From: JBQKLI01 sp012798975
GTDB taxonomy: Bacteria > Bacillota > Clostridia > Tissierellales > Peptoniphilaceae
NCBI RefSeq assembly: GCF_052116305.1
Contig: NZ_JBQKLI010000016.1
Coordinates: 1 to 47,337, forward strand
Length of the DNA stretch: 47,337 nt
Direction of reading: 5' to 3'
Position 1 is the first letter of the stretch, and each line of letters starts with the position of its first letter. Under the pieces are notes generated by a model, which searched no databases, had not been told where the DNA came from, and was given only the letters and a program-made list of their open reading frames with translations. Both the position numbers and the translations under genes were made by a program. Below are positions 1 to 7,419 of this stretch, piece by piece.

Positions 1-2
1 GA

Positions 3-134
3 ATCTTTAAAAGTTATGAAGAATTAAAAAGGGAAATAGAAAAGTATATACGCTATTACAATTACGAACGAATAAAAGAAAAACTGGGCTGGAAAAGCCC
101 AGTAGAATATAGAGAGCAATTAATGGCTGCCTAA
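3..134 (+). mobile_element. IS3-type transposase, C-terminal end (partial)
   Basis: The frame is open from the left edge and ends at TAA 132-134. It reads ...YIRYYNYERIKEKLGW followed by KSPVEYREQLMAA. The pattern YxxYYNxxRIKxKLxxxSPVEYR is characteristic of the end of IS3-family OrfB (DDE integrase) transposases. Only about 43 residues are present because the window begins inside the gene, so catalytic residues cannot be judged. The gene would be the last part of an IS copy whose right end lies near position 279. Confidence 0.85.
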
Positions 135-640
135 AGATTTTCTCCTTTCGGATTTTATCCGTCAAGAGTCGCTACGCTTCTGCTCTTGACAGCCAAAACC
201 AGAAAGGAGTTAAATAAAATAGCAGCAAACTAATTTAATTGTTTTCGAAAACCAAGTCCAACTTTTGGGGGTCACTATACTTCCGTATTTTCACTCTCTC
301 ACTCTACTTCTCAAATATCTTCCACTTTTTCTTTAAAGCTCTCCAACAAAAGAACATCTTTAAAATCTGCATGAATGAACAAACGAACTCCTGACCCTCT
401 ATTTAAATGAGAACAGAGAAATTACAGTAGAAACATAAAAATTGTTTCTTTTATAAAAAAATCTCCGATATTCCGATATCTCGTTTCTTGCCTCCAAAAA
501 ATAGCCTTATATTCTATGAAGAAAAATGAATGTAGTTTTTCATTTTTTCTCCATAACTCCACTCTCCCACTCTCTCACTCTCCACACTTCTTTTTATAAG
601 GGAGCGTGGATTTTCTAAAATAATTTTCGGAAACAGAAGT
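135..640. other. Gene-free stretch: IS end, hairpin and dispersed repeat family B
   Basis: No supportable gene. It holds an 8-bp stem (GTCAAGAG 161-168 with CTCTTGAC 183-190), the IS terminus near 254-279, pyrimidine-rich tracts at about 291-330 and 550-597, and a block at about 381-418 (GAACAAACGAACTCCTGACC...) that resembles 5881-5920. The best family-B copy here is hairpin AAAAATGAA 522-530 / TTCATTTTT 539-547 followed by the polypyrimidine tract. Confidence 0.6.
254..279 (+). repeat. Probable right terminal inverted repeat of the IS3-type element
   Basis: On the minus strand this reads TATAGTGACCCCCAAAAG followed by TTGGACTT. The TAGTGACCCCCAAAAGTT core is typical of terminal repeats of IS3-family elements (IS150-like). 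It lies about 120 bp after the transposase stop. The mate end is outside the window, so the exact boundary and any target duplication cannot be fixed. Confidence 0.6.
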
Positions 641-1723
641 TTAATCATTATCCGTCGCCCTTGCTCCTTTATTCTTAAGCATTTGATCCATGCCCGGAGT
701 TGAAACTGTACTATTATCTTTTAAATACCATAATACGTCTATCCCAGCTTTTTCAGCCAAGGCTTTTCCTTCTTCCATGGGAAGGAGAAACAGAGTTGTG
801 GATATAAAATCAGCTGTCCCGCTATCATCTGCCACGACAGTAACTGCTCTATAATAATCTCCAGGCATTAAGGTATCTGGATCGATTATATGATGATACC
901 GCTGACCATCTACCGTATAGTATCTTTGATAATCTCCGCTGGTTACAACTGCCTTATTGTTTGCAAACACCACATCAAAAAGTTTTTCCGCAGTTTCATC
1001 TTCAACAGCAATCGGATTTTGAAGTCCGATTCCCCACTTCTCTCTATCACTATCTAAAGGCTTGCCTATAGCTTCGACATTTCCTCCTGCTGATATAATT
1101 GCAGAGTCAACACCTTCTTTTTTTAAATGGTCTACAACAATTTGTGTTGCATACCCTTTCGCAGTAGCTCCCAAATCTAGGGACATTTCTTTCTCTTCTA
1201 AATAGACCGTCTTTTTGTCTTCATCGATAATCACCTTCGATAAATCTGTATGCTTTTTCGCTTCTTCTAAAGCTTCCATAGAAGGAAGCACTGCTTTTTC
1301 CGGTTCTTTGATCCCTTCTGTTCTTGTTTCATGCCACAGTTTTAATACAGGACCCATGGCTATATTTGTCTTATTTGAATATTTTTCCGCTTCCTCTTTT
1401 GAGAATTTAATCAAATCGATGATTTCTTGATCGACTTCCACAGGTGCAATGCCCGCTTGGTCATTAATAGTTTTAATATTATTTACACCTTCATAATCAT
1501 TGTATAGGTCATATAATTTGTGAAGTCTTGTAAAATCATCTTTTACTATTTTAAAATAATTCTTAAACTCATCCTCTGATTTTGTGTAGGCACTAAAAAT
1601 TATATGAGTATCAAAAGTATCGTAAAATTCACCGTCTCTTTTTGTATATTCTTCTTGTCCGCAAGATGAGACGAGAATCATAACTGCTGCTAATACTATA
1701 TAGAATAAGGATTTCTTTTTCAT
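641..1723 (-). CDS. apbE: FAD:protein FMN transferase (ApbE), lipoprotein
   Basis: ApbE enzymes attach FMN covalently to Thr/Ser of target flavoproteins (for example Rnf/Nqr subunits) outside the membrane. The 360-residue product starts with a lipoprotein signal, hydrophobic 6-18 then lipobox VSSC with Cys21, so it should be anchored on the outer face. ApbE signatures are in order: DLGATAKGYA 183-192, SAGGNVE 211-217, TSGDYQRYY 261-269, HHIIDP 277-282 and DDSGTADFISTTLF 299-312, the last being the Mg/FAD region. Length is normal. The ATG follows an AAGGGGG-type ribosome site. It is alone here, with no Rnf or Nqr genes beside it, so its target is not visible. Confidence 0.93.
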   Translation of the reverse strand: MKKKSLFYIVLAAVMILVSSCGQEEYTKRDGEFYDTFDTHIIFSAYTKSEDEFKNYFKIVKDDFTRLHKLYDLYNDYEGVNNIKTINDQAGIAPVEVDQEIIDLIKFSKEEAEKYSNKTNIAMGPVLKLWHETRTEGIKEPEKAVLPSMEALEEAKKHTDLSKVIIDEDKKTVYLEEKEMSLDLGATAKGYATQIVVDHLKKEGVDSAIISAGGNVEAIGKPLDSDREKWGIGLQNPIAVEDETAEKLFDVVFANNKAVVTSGDYQRYYTVDGQRYHHIIDPDTLMPGDYYRAVTVVADDSGTADFISTTLFLLPMEEGKALAEKAGIDVLWYLKDNSTVSTPGMDQMLKNKGARATDND

Positions 1724-1775
1724 ATTTTTCCCCCTTTTTCTGCTAGTATAAAGTTTTAAGAAATAAAAAGCAAAT

Positions 1776-1804
1776 AAAAAAGACCAGTCAGCTGATCTTT
1801 TTTA
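1776..1804 (-). terminator. Intrinsic terminator after the aquaporin gene
   Basis: The minus-strand transcript forms AAGAUCAG-CUGA-CUGGUCUU (8 bp, one G-U pair) followed by a run of U. It starts about 15 nt after the aquaporin stop. Confidence 0.8.
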
Positions 1805-1817
1805 TTCTATCTTGGAA

Positions 1818-2533
1818 CTAGATTCTTTCTTCTTCTGTAACAACTTCTCTTTTAACGGCTTCAGTGCTTGCCCCCTCATTATAGAAAAGCTTATACAGTC
1901 CAACTGCAATTGCTGCCCCTATGAAAGGCCCTACAATAAACACCCATACCTGATTTAAAGCAGCTGCTCCCTGAAATACAGCAGGTGCTAGAGATCTGGC
2001 AGGATTTACAGAAGTCCCTGTTAAAGGAATTCCTAAAATATGAACTGCCGTCAATGCAAACCCGATGATTAATCCATGATTCGGCTTGATTTTCTCATCC
2101 TTCGTTACTACTAGAATCGTCAGAATAAATACTGCTGTCAAAATAATTTCAACGACTAGCGCGCCGGCTAATGAAATAAATACAGCACTGCCAGCATCAA
2201 AACCGTTCGCTCCAAAACCTGTTATTACTGAACTTTGATTCAAGAAATACACTACTGCCTTTCCTAGAAAAGCTCCGATCACCTGAGATACAAGGTATTT
2301 CCCAACTCAGCCCCTTCCATTCTTCCATCCAAAAGCATTGCCAGAGAAACAGCAGGGTTTACCTGGCATCCAGAAACATTGCCGATTGTATAAACCATTA
2401 ACGTAAGAATAAATCTAAAGGCAAATGCCACCCCTAAAGTATCAGGAGCTGTTGCACCAAAAGCCGCTGCTGTTCCTGTTCCGAACAATACCAAACAAAA
2501 TGTACCAAAAATTTCTGCAATATATTTTTTCAT
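1818..2533 (-). pseudogene. Aquaporin / glycerol facilitator, split by a -1 frameshift
   Basis: MIP-family channel in two frames. The 5' part (2533-2279, 84 aa, good AAGGAGG site) carries the first NPA loop (SGCQVNPAVSLAML). The 3' part (2282-1818) carries helices and the second NPA loop (GTSVNPARSLAP). The halves join as ...EGAELGN / YLVSQVIGAFLG, as expected for an intact protein, if the ribosome or the sequence loses one base near 2297-2303. That site reads G GGA AAT in the 0 frame, a canonical -1 slippery heptamer. Otherwise the 5' frame stops at TGA 2279-2281, which overlaps a GTG of the second frame (GTGA). Explanations are a real mutation, a sequencing error in GGGAAA, or programmed frameshifting. 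Decay elsewhere is not evident. Confidence 0.85.
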
Positions 2534-2645
2534 AAAAACACCTCCTTCATTTACTCCTACCCTTTCTTAAAAAGAAAACCAACTTTAATAACCAATTTAC
2601 AGAAAAACAACTTTTATGAAAAGGTTTTTCATAATAGGGATTGGG

Positions 2646-2677
2646 TATAAATTCACTGTCGGAATTATAAATTCACT
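2646..2677 (+). promoter_or_regulatory. Tandem direct repeat upstream of treP
   Basis: TATAAATTCACT occurs exactly twice, at 2646-2657 and 2666-2677, 20 bp apart (about two helical turns) and 32 bp before the treP start. The spacing would suit a regulator binding on one DNA face, and each copy contains a -10-like TATAAA. No trehalose repressor gene is next to the operon. The operator role is inferred. Confidence 0.4.
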
Positions 2678-2708
2678 CCAAAAATACAATCTGAACAAGG
2701 AGGTTAAA

Positions 2709-4133
2709 ATGGGAAAATTTACTGAAGACAGTAGAAAACTATTAGAATATATCGGAGGCAAAGAGAATATTCAAGCTGTCACCCATTGTGTGACAAGGAT
2801 GCGTTTTGTCCTTCACGATCAAAGCAAAGCAGATGTGGAAAAGATTGAAGCTTTGCCATCTGTAAAGGGATCCTTTACTCAAGCCGGTCAGTTTCAAGTG
2901 ATTATCGGCAATGATGTAGCGGATTTCTATAACGAATTTTCAGCAATATCGGGAATAGAAGGGGTCAGCAAAGACAAAGTAAAAAGCGAGGCGAAAGCCC
3001 AGCAGAACCCTCTCCAAAGAGCCATGACAAATCTAGCAGAGATCTTCGCTCCTCTTATTCCTGCAATCGTAGTCGGAGGTTTGATCCTTGGATTTAGAAA
3101 CATCATCGGCGAAATAAATTTCTTAGAAAATGGTACCATGACCTTAGCCGAATCTTCCCAGTTTTGGCAAGGAACCTTTGATTTTCTTTGGCTGATCGGC
3201 GAAGCGATCTTCCATTTCCTTCCAGTAGGGATTACCTGGTCTGTTACAAGAAAAATGGGAACCACCCAAATTCTTGGAATCGTATTAGGTCTTACACTAG
3301 TTTCTCCCCAACTTTTAAATGCTTATGGGGTTGCGGAAACAGCTGCAGCAGATATTCCTTTTTGGGATTTCGGATTTTTCCGCATGGAAATGATTGGTTA
3401 TCAGGCACAGGTTCTTCCAGCAATCTTCGCAGGATTTACCCTTGTCTATCTGGAGAAATTCTTTAAAAAGATTATACCAACCGTTGTACAAATGATCTTT
3501 GTACCATTCTTCTCCTTGATTTTAGCCGTTATCGTGGCCCATGCAATTCTTGGACCTATCGGCTGGGTAATCGGATCTTGGATTGGAAACATTGTCTATG
3601 CAGGACTTACTTCTGCATTCAGCTGGTTGTTCTCAGCAGTATTCGGATTCTTGTATGCTCCCCTTGTTATTACAGGGCTGCATCATATGTCCAATGCAAT
3701 TGATCTTCAGCTGATAGCTGAATTTAACGGAACAAATTTATGGCCTATGATCGCCCTTTCTAATATTGCGCAAGGTTCTGCAGTATTGGGCATGATAATT
3801 CTTCAAAGAAAAAACGAAAGAGCACAACAGGTTAATATTCCTGCATGCATATCTTGTTATCTAGGTGTTACAGAACCGGCGATGTTCGGGGTCAATATTA
3901 AATACGGCTTCCCCTTCATCTGTGCAATGATCGGTTCAGCGATTGCAGCAGTATTTTCTAATCTAATGGGTGTTATGGCAAACTCTATCGGTGTAGGAGG
4001 GCTTCCTGGTTTCTTATCTATCCAAACCCGATATATCCTTCCATTTATTATCGCAATGGGAATCGCTATAGCTGTCCCATTGGTATTAACACTTATTGTA
4101 GGCAAGAAGAGAGGTATCAACAATGAAATTTAA
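2709..4133 (+). CDS. treP: PTS trehalose-specific EIIBC component
   Basis: Imports trehalose through the membrane while phosphorylating it to trehalose-6-phosphate. The 474-residue product has an N-terminal EIIB domain with phosphocysteine motif THCVTRMRF (Cys27), then an EIIC domain from about residue 105 with many membrane segments and TGLHHMSNAIDLQ and NIAQGSAVLG, typical of TreP/sucrose-family permeases. No EIIA domain is attached, so a general glucose-type EIIA is presumably used. The ATG at 2709 is chosen because AAGGAGG lies 5 nt upstream; an earlier in-frame ATG at 2616 has no ribosome site. It overlaps treC by 11 bp. The specificity call rests largely on that neighbour. Confidence 0.9.
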   Translation: MGKFTEDSRKLLEYIGGKENIQAVTHCVTRMRFVLHDQSKADVEKIEALPSVKGSFTQAGQFQVIIGNDVADFYNEFSAISGIEGVSKDKVKSEAKAQQNPLQRAMTNLAEIFAPLIPAIVVGGLILGFRNIIGEINFLENGTMTLAESSQFWQGTFDFLWLIGEAIFHFLPVGITWSVTRKMGTTQILGIVLGLTLVSPQLLNAYGVAETAAADIPFWDFGFFRMEMIGYQAQVLPAIFAGFTLVYLEKFFKKIIPTVVQMIFVPFFSLILAVIVAHAILGPIGWVIGSWIGNIVYAGLTSAFSWLFSAVFGFLYAPLVITGLHHMSNAIDLQLIAEFNGTNLWPMIALSNIAQGSAVLGMIILQRKNERAQQVNIPACISCYLGVTEPAMFGVNIKYGFPFICAMIGSAIAAVFSNLMGVMANSIGVGGLPGFLSIQTRYILPFIIAMGIAIAVPLVLTLIVGKKRGINNEI

Positions 4134-5778
4134 AGATATGGCAATTTATCAAATCTATCCAAAATCTTTTCAAGACACGGATGGAGATGGTATAGGAGAC
4201 CTGAACGGAATCCGAAAGCATTTGTCATATTTAGAAAAATTAGGGGTGGATTGTCTTTGGATCACCCCTTTTTTTCCATCTCATCAATATGACAACGGCT
4301 ACGACGTAGACGATTACTGCGCAGTCAATCCGGATTTTGGCACCATGGAGATCTTCGAAGATCTCGTAAAGGAAGCAGAAGAACATAATCTGTCTATTAT
4401 GCTGGATATGGTCTTTAACCACACCTCCGTTTTCCATGAATGGTTTCAAAAAGCTCTGGCAGGCGATAAATACTATCAGGATTTCTACTATTTTAGAAAA
4501 GGAAAAGAGGGAGGTCCTCCTACAAATTGGATCTCAAAATTCGGAGGAAATGCATGGGAATATGTAGAAGATCTAGATCTTTATTATCTTCATCTTTTCC
4601 ATAAAAACCAAGCAGATTTAAACTGGCATAATCCCAATGTCCGAAACGTACTCAAAAAAGTCATCGAATTTTGGATCGATAAAGGAGTCAAAGGATTCCG
4701 CTTCGATGTCATCAACTTAATTGGAAAACCAAAAGGAGAATTCCAAGACGACTTCGAAGGAGACGGACGCAGATTTTACACAGACGGACCTTATGTCAAC
4801 GATTTTCTAAAAGAACTTGTACGAGATACAAGACTGCCCGAAATGATCACTGTAGGTGAAATGTCTTCTACCAGTCCCGAAGCCTGCATCCAGTATACCA
4901 ATCCTTCAGAAGGAGAACTGAATATGGTTTTCAGTTTTCATCATCTTAAAGTCGATTATCCTGGCGGTGCTAAATGGAGGCTTATGGATCCGGATATTAA
5001 AAAACTCGAAGAAATTTTTACCGAATGGCAGGTAAAACTTCAGGATGGCGGCGGGTGGTCCGCATGGTTTTGGAATAACCACGACCAGCCTCGTGCTGTA
5101 TCCAGGTTTGGCGATGACCAAAAATTCCATAACCGTTCCGGAAAAATGCTTGCCAATGTGGTCCATTTCCTTCGAGGAACCCCCTATATCTATCAGGGAG
5201 AAGAGTTCGGTATGACCAATGGCGATTTTCAAAGTATAGAAGACTTTAACGATGTAGAAAGTATTAACTATTATGACATCCTCCAAGAGGAAGGAATCTC
5301 CCCTGATGAAGCCCTTCATATCATAAAGGAACGCTCTCGAGACAACGGCCGGACACCTGTCCAGTGGAACGGAGATAAGAACGCAGGTTTTACCACAGGA
5401 AAACCTTGGGTCAAGGTAAACGAAAACTATAGAGAAATCAATGCAGAAAAAGCATTGGAAGATCCGGATTCTCTCTTTTATCATTATCAAAAATTAATCC
5501 GTCTTCGAAAAAAATATCCTGTGATTTCGGAAGGATTGTATATCCCAGCAGACACTAAAACGAAAAATATATTTACTCATAGAAGAAAATATAAAGAACA
5601 AGAAATACTAGCTATTCACAATTTTAGCAAAGAACAATTAGAAATAGAATTCGACGAGGAAAACAGCACCCTTTTTAAAGATGCAAAAGTCCTTATTTCA
5701 AATATCGATCGAAAATTCTTTGAGAAAAAATTTGTCCTAGAACCCTTTGAATCTAGTATTTTTATAAAAGCACATTAA
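4123..5778 (+). CDS. treC: alpha,alpha-phosphotrehalase (trehalose-6-phosphate hydrolase)
   Basis: Cytosolic GH13 enzyme that splits trehalose-6-phosphate into glucose and glucose-6-phosphate. Of 551 residues, the (beta/alpha)8 barrel starts at once (AIYQIYPKSFQDTDGDG, 7-23). Conserved GH13 regions are visible: DMVFNH 95-100, GFRFDVINLI 191-200 with nucleophile Asp195, GEMSS with acid/base Glu246, and NNHDQPR with His320-Asp321. Length matches TreC/TreA. It is translationally coupled to treP (start inside the treP end), forming an uptake-hydrolysis operon that ends at the terminator 5781-5814. An oligo-1,6-glucosidase is the usual alternative, but the PTS context argues for TreC. Confidence 0.92.
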   Translation: MKFKDMAIYQIYPKSFQDTDGDGIGDLNGIRKHLSYLEKLGVDCLWITPFFPSHQYDNGYDVDDYCAVNPDFGTMEIFEDLVKEAEEHNLSIMLDMVFNHTSVFHEWFQKALAGDKYYQDFYYFRKGKEGGPPTNWISKFGGNAWEYVEDLDLYYLHLFHKNQADLNWHNPNVRNVLKKVIEFWIDKGVKGFRFDVINLIGKPKGEFQDDFEGDGRRFYTDGPYVNDFLKELVRDTRLPEMITVGEMSSTSPEACIQYTNPSEGELNMVFSFHHLKVDYPGGAKWRLMDPDIKKLEEIFTEWQVKLQDGGGWSAWFWNNHDQPRAVSRFGDDQKFHNRSGKMLANVVHFLRGTPYIYQGEEFGMTNGDFQSIEDFNDVESINYYDILQEEGISPDEALHIIKERSRDNGRTPVQWNGDKNAGFTTGKPWVKVNENYREINAEKALEDPDSLFYHYQKLIRLRKKYPVISEGLYIPADTKTKNIFTHRRKYKEQEILAIHNFSKEQLEIEFDEENSTLFKDAKVLISNIDRKFFEKKFVLEPFESSIFIKAH

Positions 5779-5780
5779 TC

Positions 5781-5814
5781 AAAAAGCTTCTGGAAAATCC
5801 CAGAAGCTTTTTTT
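5781..5814 (+). terminator. Intrinsic terminator of the treP-treC operon
   Basis: A 13-bp perfect stem AAAAAGCTTCTGG (5781-5793) / CCAGAAGCTTTTT (5800-5812) followed by more T, directly after treC. Confidence 0.92.
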
Positions 5815-5913
5815 CAGCAAGACCTTCTACTATTGGTTTATTTCTTTTAAAAAAATGCTTTGTTCAAAAAACAGAGGAACGAACAAAACGAACACCTGAC
5901 CCCATTCTAATGA

Positions 5914-5980
5914 GGAAACACGTTCCATGTTTCCACCTCAACTCCCCTCTCCCCTCTTTCACATTCCACCCTTCTTTTAA
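5914..5980 (+). repeat. Dispersed repeat family B (hairpin plus polypyrimidine tract)
   Basis: Hairpin GGAAACA / TGTTTCC (5914-5934) is followed on the same strand by about 45 nt of nearly pure C/T with scattered A (CACCTCAACTCCCCTCTCCC...). The preceding block 5881-5913 resembles about 381-418. Other copies lie at about 522-597, 27503-27577, 31432-31511, 34896-34953, 41335-41412, 44570-44650, 45794-45890 and 46335-46391. Confidence 0.6.
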
Positions 5981-6053
5981 GCACTATTTCCCTTGTTTTC
6001 TAAATTGATATTTTTAATAGGTTATGGTATCATTTATAACTGAGGTGAGGAAA

Positions 6054-6464
6054 ATGAAAGTGTCTACAAAGGGACGTTATGCCCTTAGAATGCTGGTTGA
6101 TCTCTGCGAGCATGAATGCGAAGGCTATATTCCACTTAAGGAAGTAGCAGATCGTCAAGAGATATCGAAAAAATACTTAGAACAAATCATTCCCCTTTTC
6201 AATAGCACGGATATCCTCATTTCAGCAAGAGGAAATCAAGGCGGCTATCGATTGGGACGTCTTCCAAAAGATGTATCCGTCGGCGAAGTCTTAACCATCG
6301 CAGAAGGAAGCATCAGTCCTGTGTCCTGTGTTGATGAGGAAATGGACTGCGAGAGGCTTAAAAACTGCCCTACAAGAAAAGTCTGGCAGAATTTAGATAC
6401 TGTAATCAAAGATTATCTCTATCATGTAAGTCTTCAAGATATTCTAAACGATAAAACAAAATAA
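6054..6464 (+). CDS. Rrf2-family regulator with IscR-type cysteines
   Basis: Winged-helix repressor of the Rrf2 family, 136 residues. The N-terminal MKVSTKGRYALRMLVDL and the QGGYRLGR wing are family hallmarks. Cys92, Cys99 and Cys105 (C-x6-C-x5-C) match in number and position the three cysteines with which E. coli IscR binds a [2Fe-2S] cluster, so an iron-sulfur or redox sensing role is likely. The start is set by GAGGTGAGG at 6042-6050 before ATG 6054. No iscS/iscU genes follow; the gene is alone and ends at a hairpin terminator. CymR (cysteine metabolism) is the main alternative, but three such cysteines favour IscR-like sensing. Confidence 0.85.
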   Translation: MKVSTKGRYALRMLVDLCEHECEGYIPLKEVADRQEISKKYLEQIIPLFNSTDILISARGNQGGYRLGRLPKDVSVGEVLTIAEGSISPVSCVDEEMDCERLKNCPTRKVWQNLDTVIKDYLYHVSLQDILNDKTK

Positions 6465-6492
6465 CAAGCTCTGATAAAAGCTTCTATATTAT

Positions 6493-6532
6493 AAAAAAAC
6501 CCATGAAGGAAACATCCTTTCATGGGTTTTTG
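6493..6532. terminator. Bidirectional terminator between convergent genes
   Basis: Stem AAAAACCCATGAA + GGA / TCC + TTCATGGGTTTTT with one bulged base and an AACA loop. It serves the Rrf2 gene (+) and the split-barrel gene (-), whose stop is only a few bases away. Confidence 0.85.
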
Positions 6533-6534
6533 TG

Positions 6535-7035
6535 TTATAAGTCTACTGTTTCATTTGTATTTTCGCCGGATTTTACAGAATCATTGCCCACCACTTTTTT
6601 AAAGAAATTTGCAATAGATTTTGTCGTATTTCCTGTCTCCCAATATTCGGCAGTATCTGCTTCTACTTTAATCAATACAAGAATCGGATCATCATAGCTT
6701 AAGTCGAACATTTTTTCATAAGCCTTATTCCAAAATTCTTTTTTTCTTTCCTTATCATCGATAAAAACGGCCTTGCCGCTGATAGACGCATAGGAATCTC
6801 CTGCTACAGCAACATTTACCATCGGATTTGCTTTGATTTCTTCGTACTTCTCCGTATCTTTTCTTGTAATAAACCATAAATCGCCGTCAAATTCTATTTC
6901 TTGAGCCTGCATCGGTCGTGTTACAATCTTTCCTTCTTTTGATAGAGTATTCAACATCATTACTTTTGCGTCTTTTAAAATATCAACTAATACTTCTTGA
7001 GTTTTTTCATTCTGATTCTTCTTTAGATTCGTCAT
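6535..7035 (-). CDS. Pyridoxamine-phosphate-oxidase-like flavin split-barrel protein (general stress type)
   Basis: The 166-residue product fits the small FMN-binding split-barrel family that includes Bacillus YdaG and general stress protein 26. Segments VMMLNTLSKEGKIVTRPM, DLWFITRKDTEKYEEIKANP and VNVAVAGDSYASISGKAVFI follow the usual beta-strand order of that family. Such proteins bind FMN/FAD or F420; the substrate is unknown, and true PdxH function is not implied. Residues 145-166 form a polar tail. The ATG at 7035 follows AAAGGAGAG. A long inverted repeat lies 46 bp upstream of the start and may regulate it. Confidence 0.82.
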   Translation of the reverse strand: MTNLKKNQNEKTQEVLVDILKDAKVMMLNTLSKEGKIVTRPMQAQEIEFDGDLWFITRKDTEKYEEIKANPMVNVAVAGDSYASISGKAVFIDDKERKKEFWNKAYEKMFDLSYDDPILVLIKVEADTAEYWETGNTTKSIANFFKKVVGNDSVKSGENTNETVDL

Positions 7036-7419
7036 AATACCACTCTCCTTTTTTTAGTTGCTCTGATTATAACAGAATTCAAAAAACTTATCAAATGATA
7101 AGTTTTTTCTGAAATGTTTTGGAAAATAGTTATCTATATGTTTACTTTTTATTTACGATATCTCTACAATTTAACTACAATTCTGCTTTAGTTCTAGGAA
7201 AACCTCTTTATTCCCTAAACTATCTTTATCCCGTGCACTATGCATCTCTTGACTAATATACATAAATATATATATGATAAGTACATCCTTTTGCTGCTTG
7301 TGAAAGTGTTTACGATCTTTTTAATATAAAGTATTGTTACATCCCTGAAGATATCTCGTTTTGAAATTTATCCTATACATAGAGAAAATATAAAAATTTA
7401 ATACAAAAGGAAATGAAAT
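7036..7419. other. 384-bp intergenic region between divergent genes
   Basis: No gene found; I looked for a short precursor-peptide frame before the asparagine-synthase-like gene and saw none with a start and ribosome site. It holds the 13-bp inverted repeat at 7081-7108 and AT-rich promoter-like sequence for 7420 (for example TTGTGA near 7307 and TAATAT near 7322, weak). The ribosome site before 7420 is AAAGGAAATGAAAT. Confidence 0.5.
7081..7108. promoter_or_regulatory. Perfect 13-bp inverted repeat, candidate operator
   Basis: AAAAAACTTATCA - AA - TGATAAGTTTTTT, perfectly symmetric, 46-73 bp upstream of the split-barrel gene start. Because no gene ends here, an operator is more likely than a terminator. 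The regulator is unknown; the core TTATCAAATGATAA does not match an FNR, PerR or Rex box. Confidence 0.45.

Noticed and set aside
2616..2708. Upstream extension of treP
   Set aside because: No ribosome site at the earlier ATG, whereas AAGGAGG precedes ATG 2709 where the EIIB domain begins.
4906..5490. 194-codon minus-strand frame inside treC
   Set aside because: Antisense shadow of a well conserved GH13 gene; no start context and no family resemblance.
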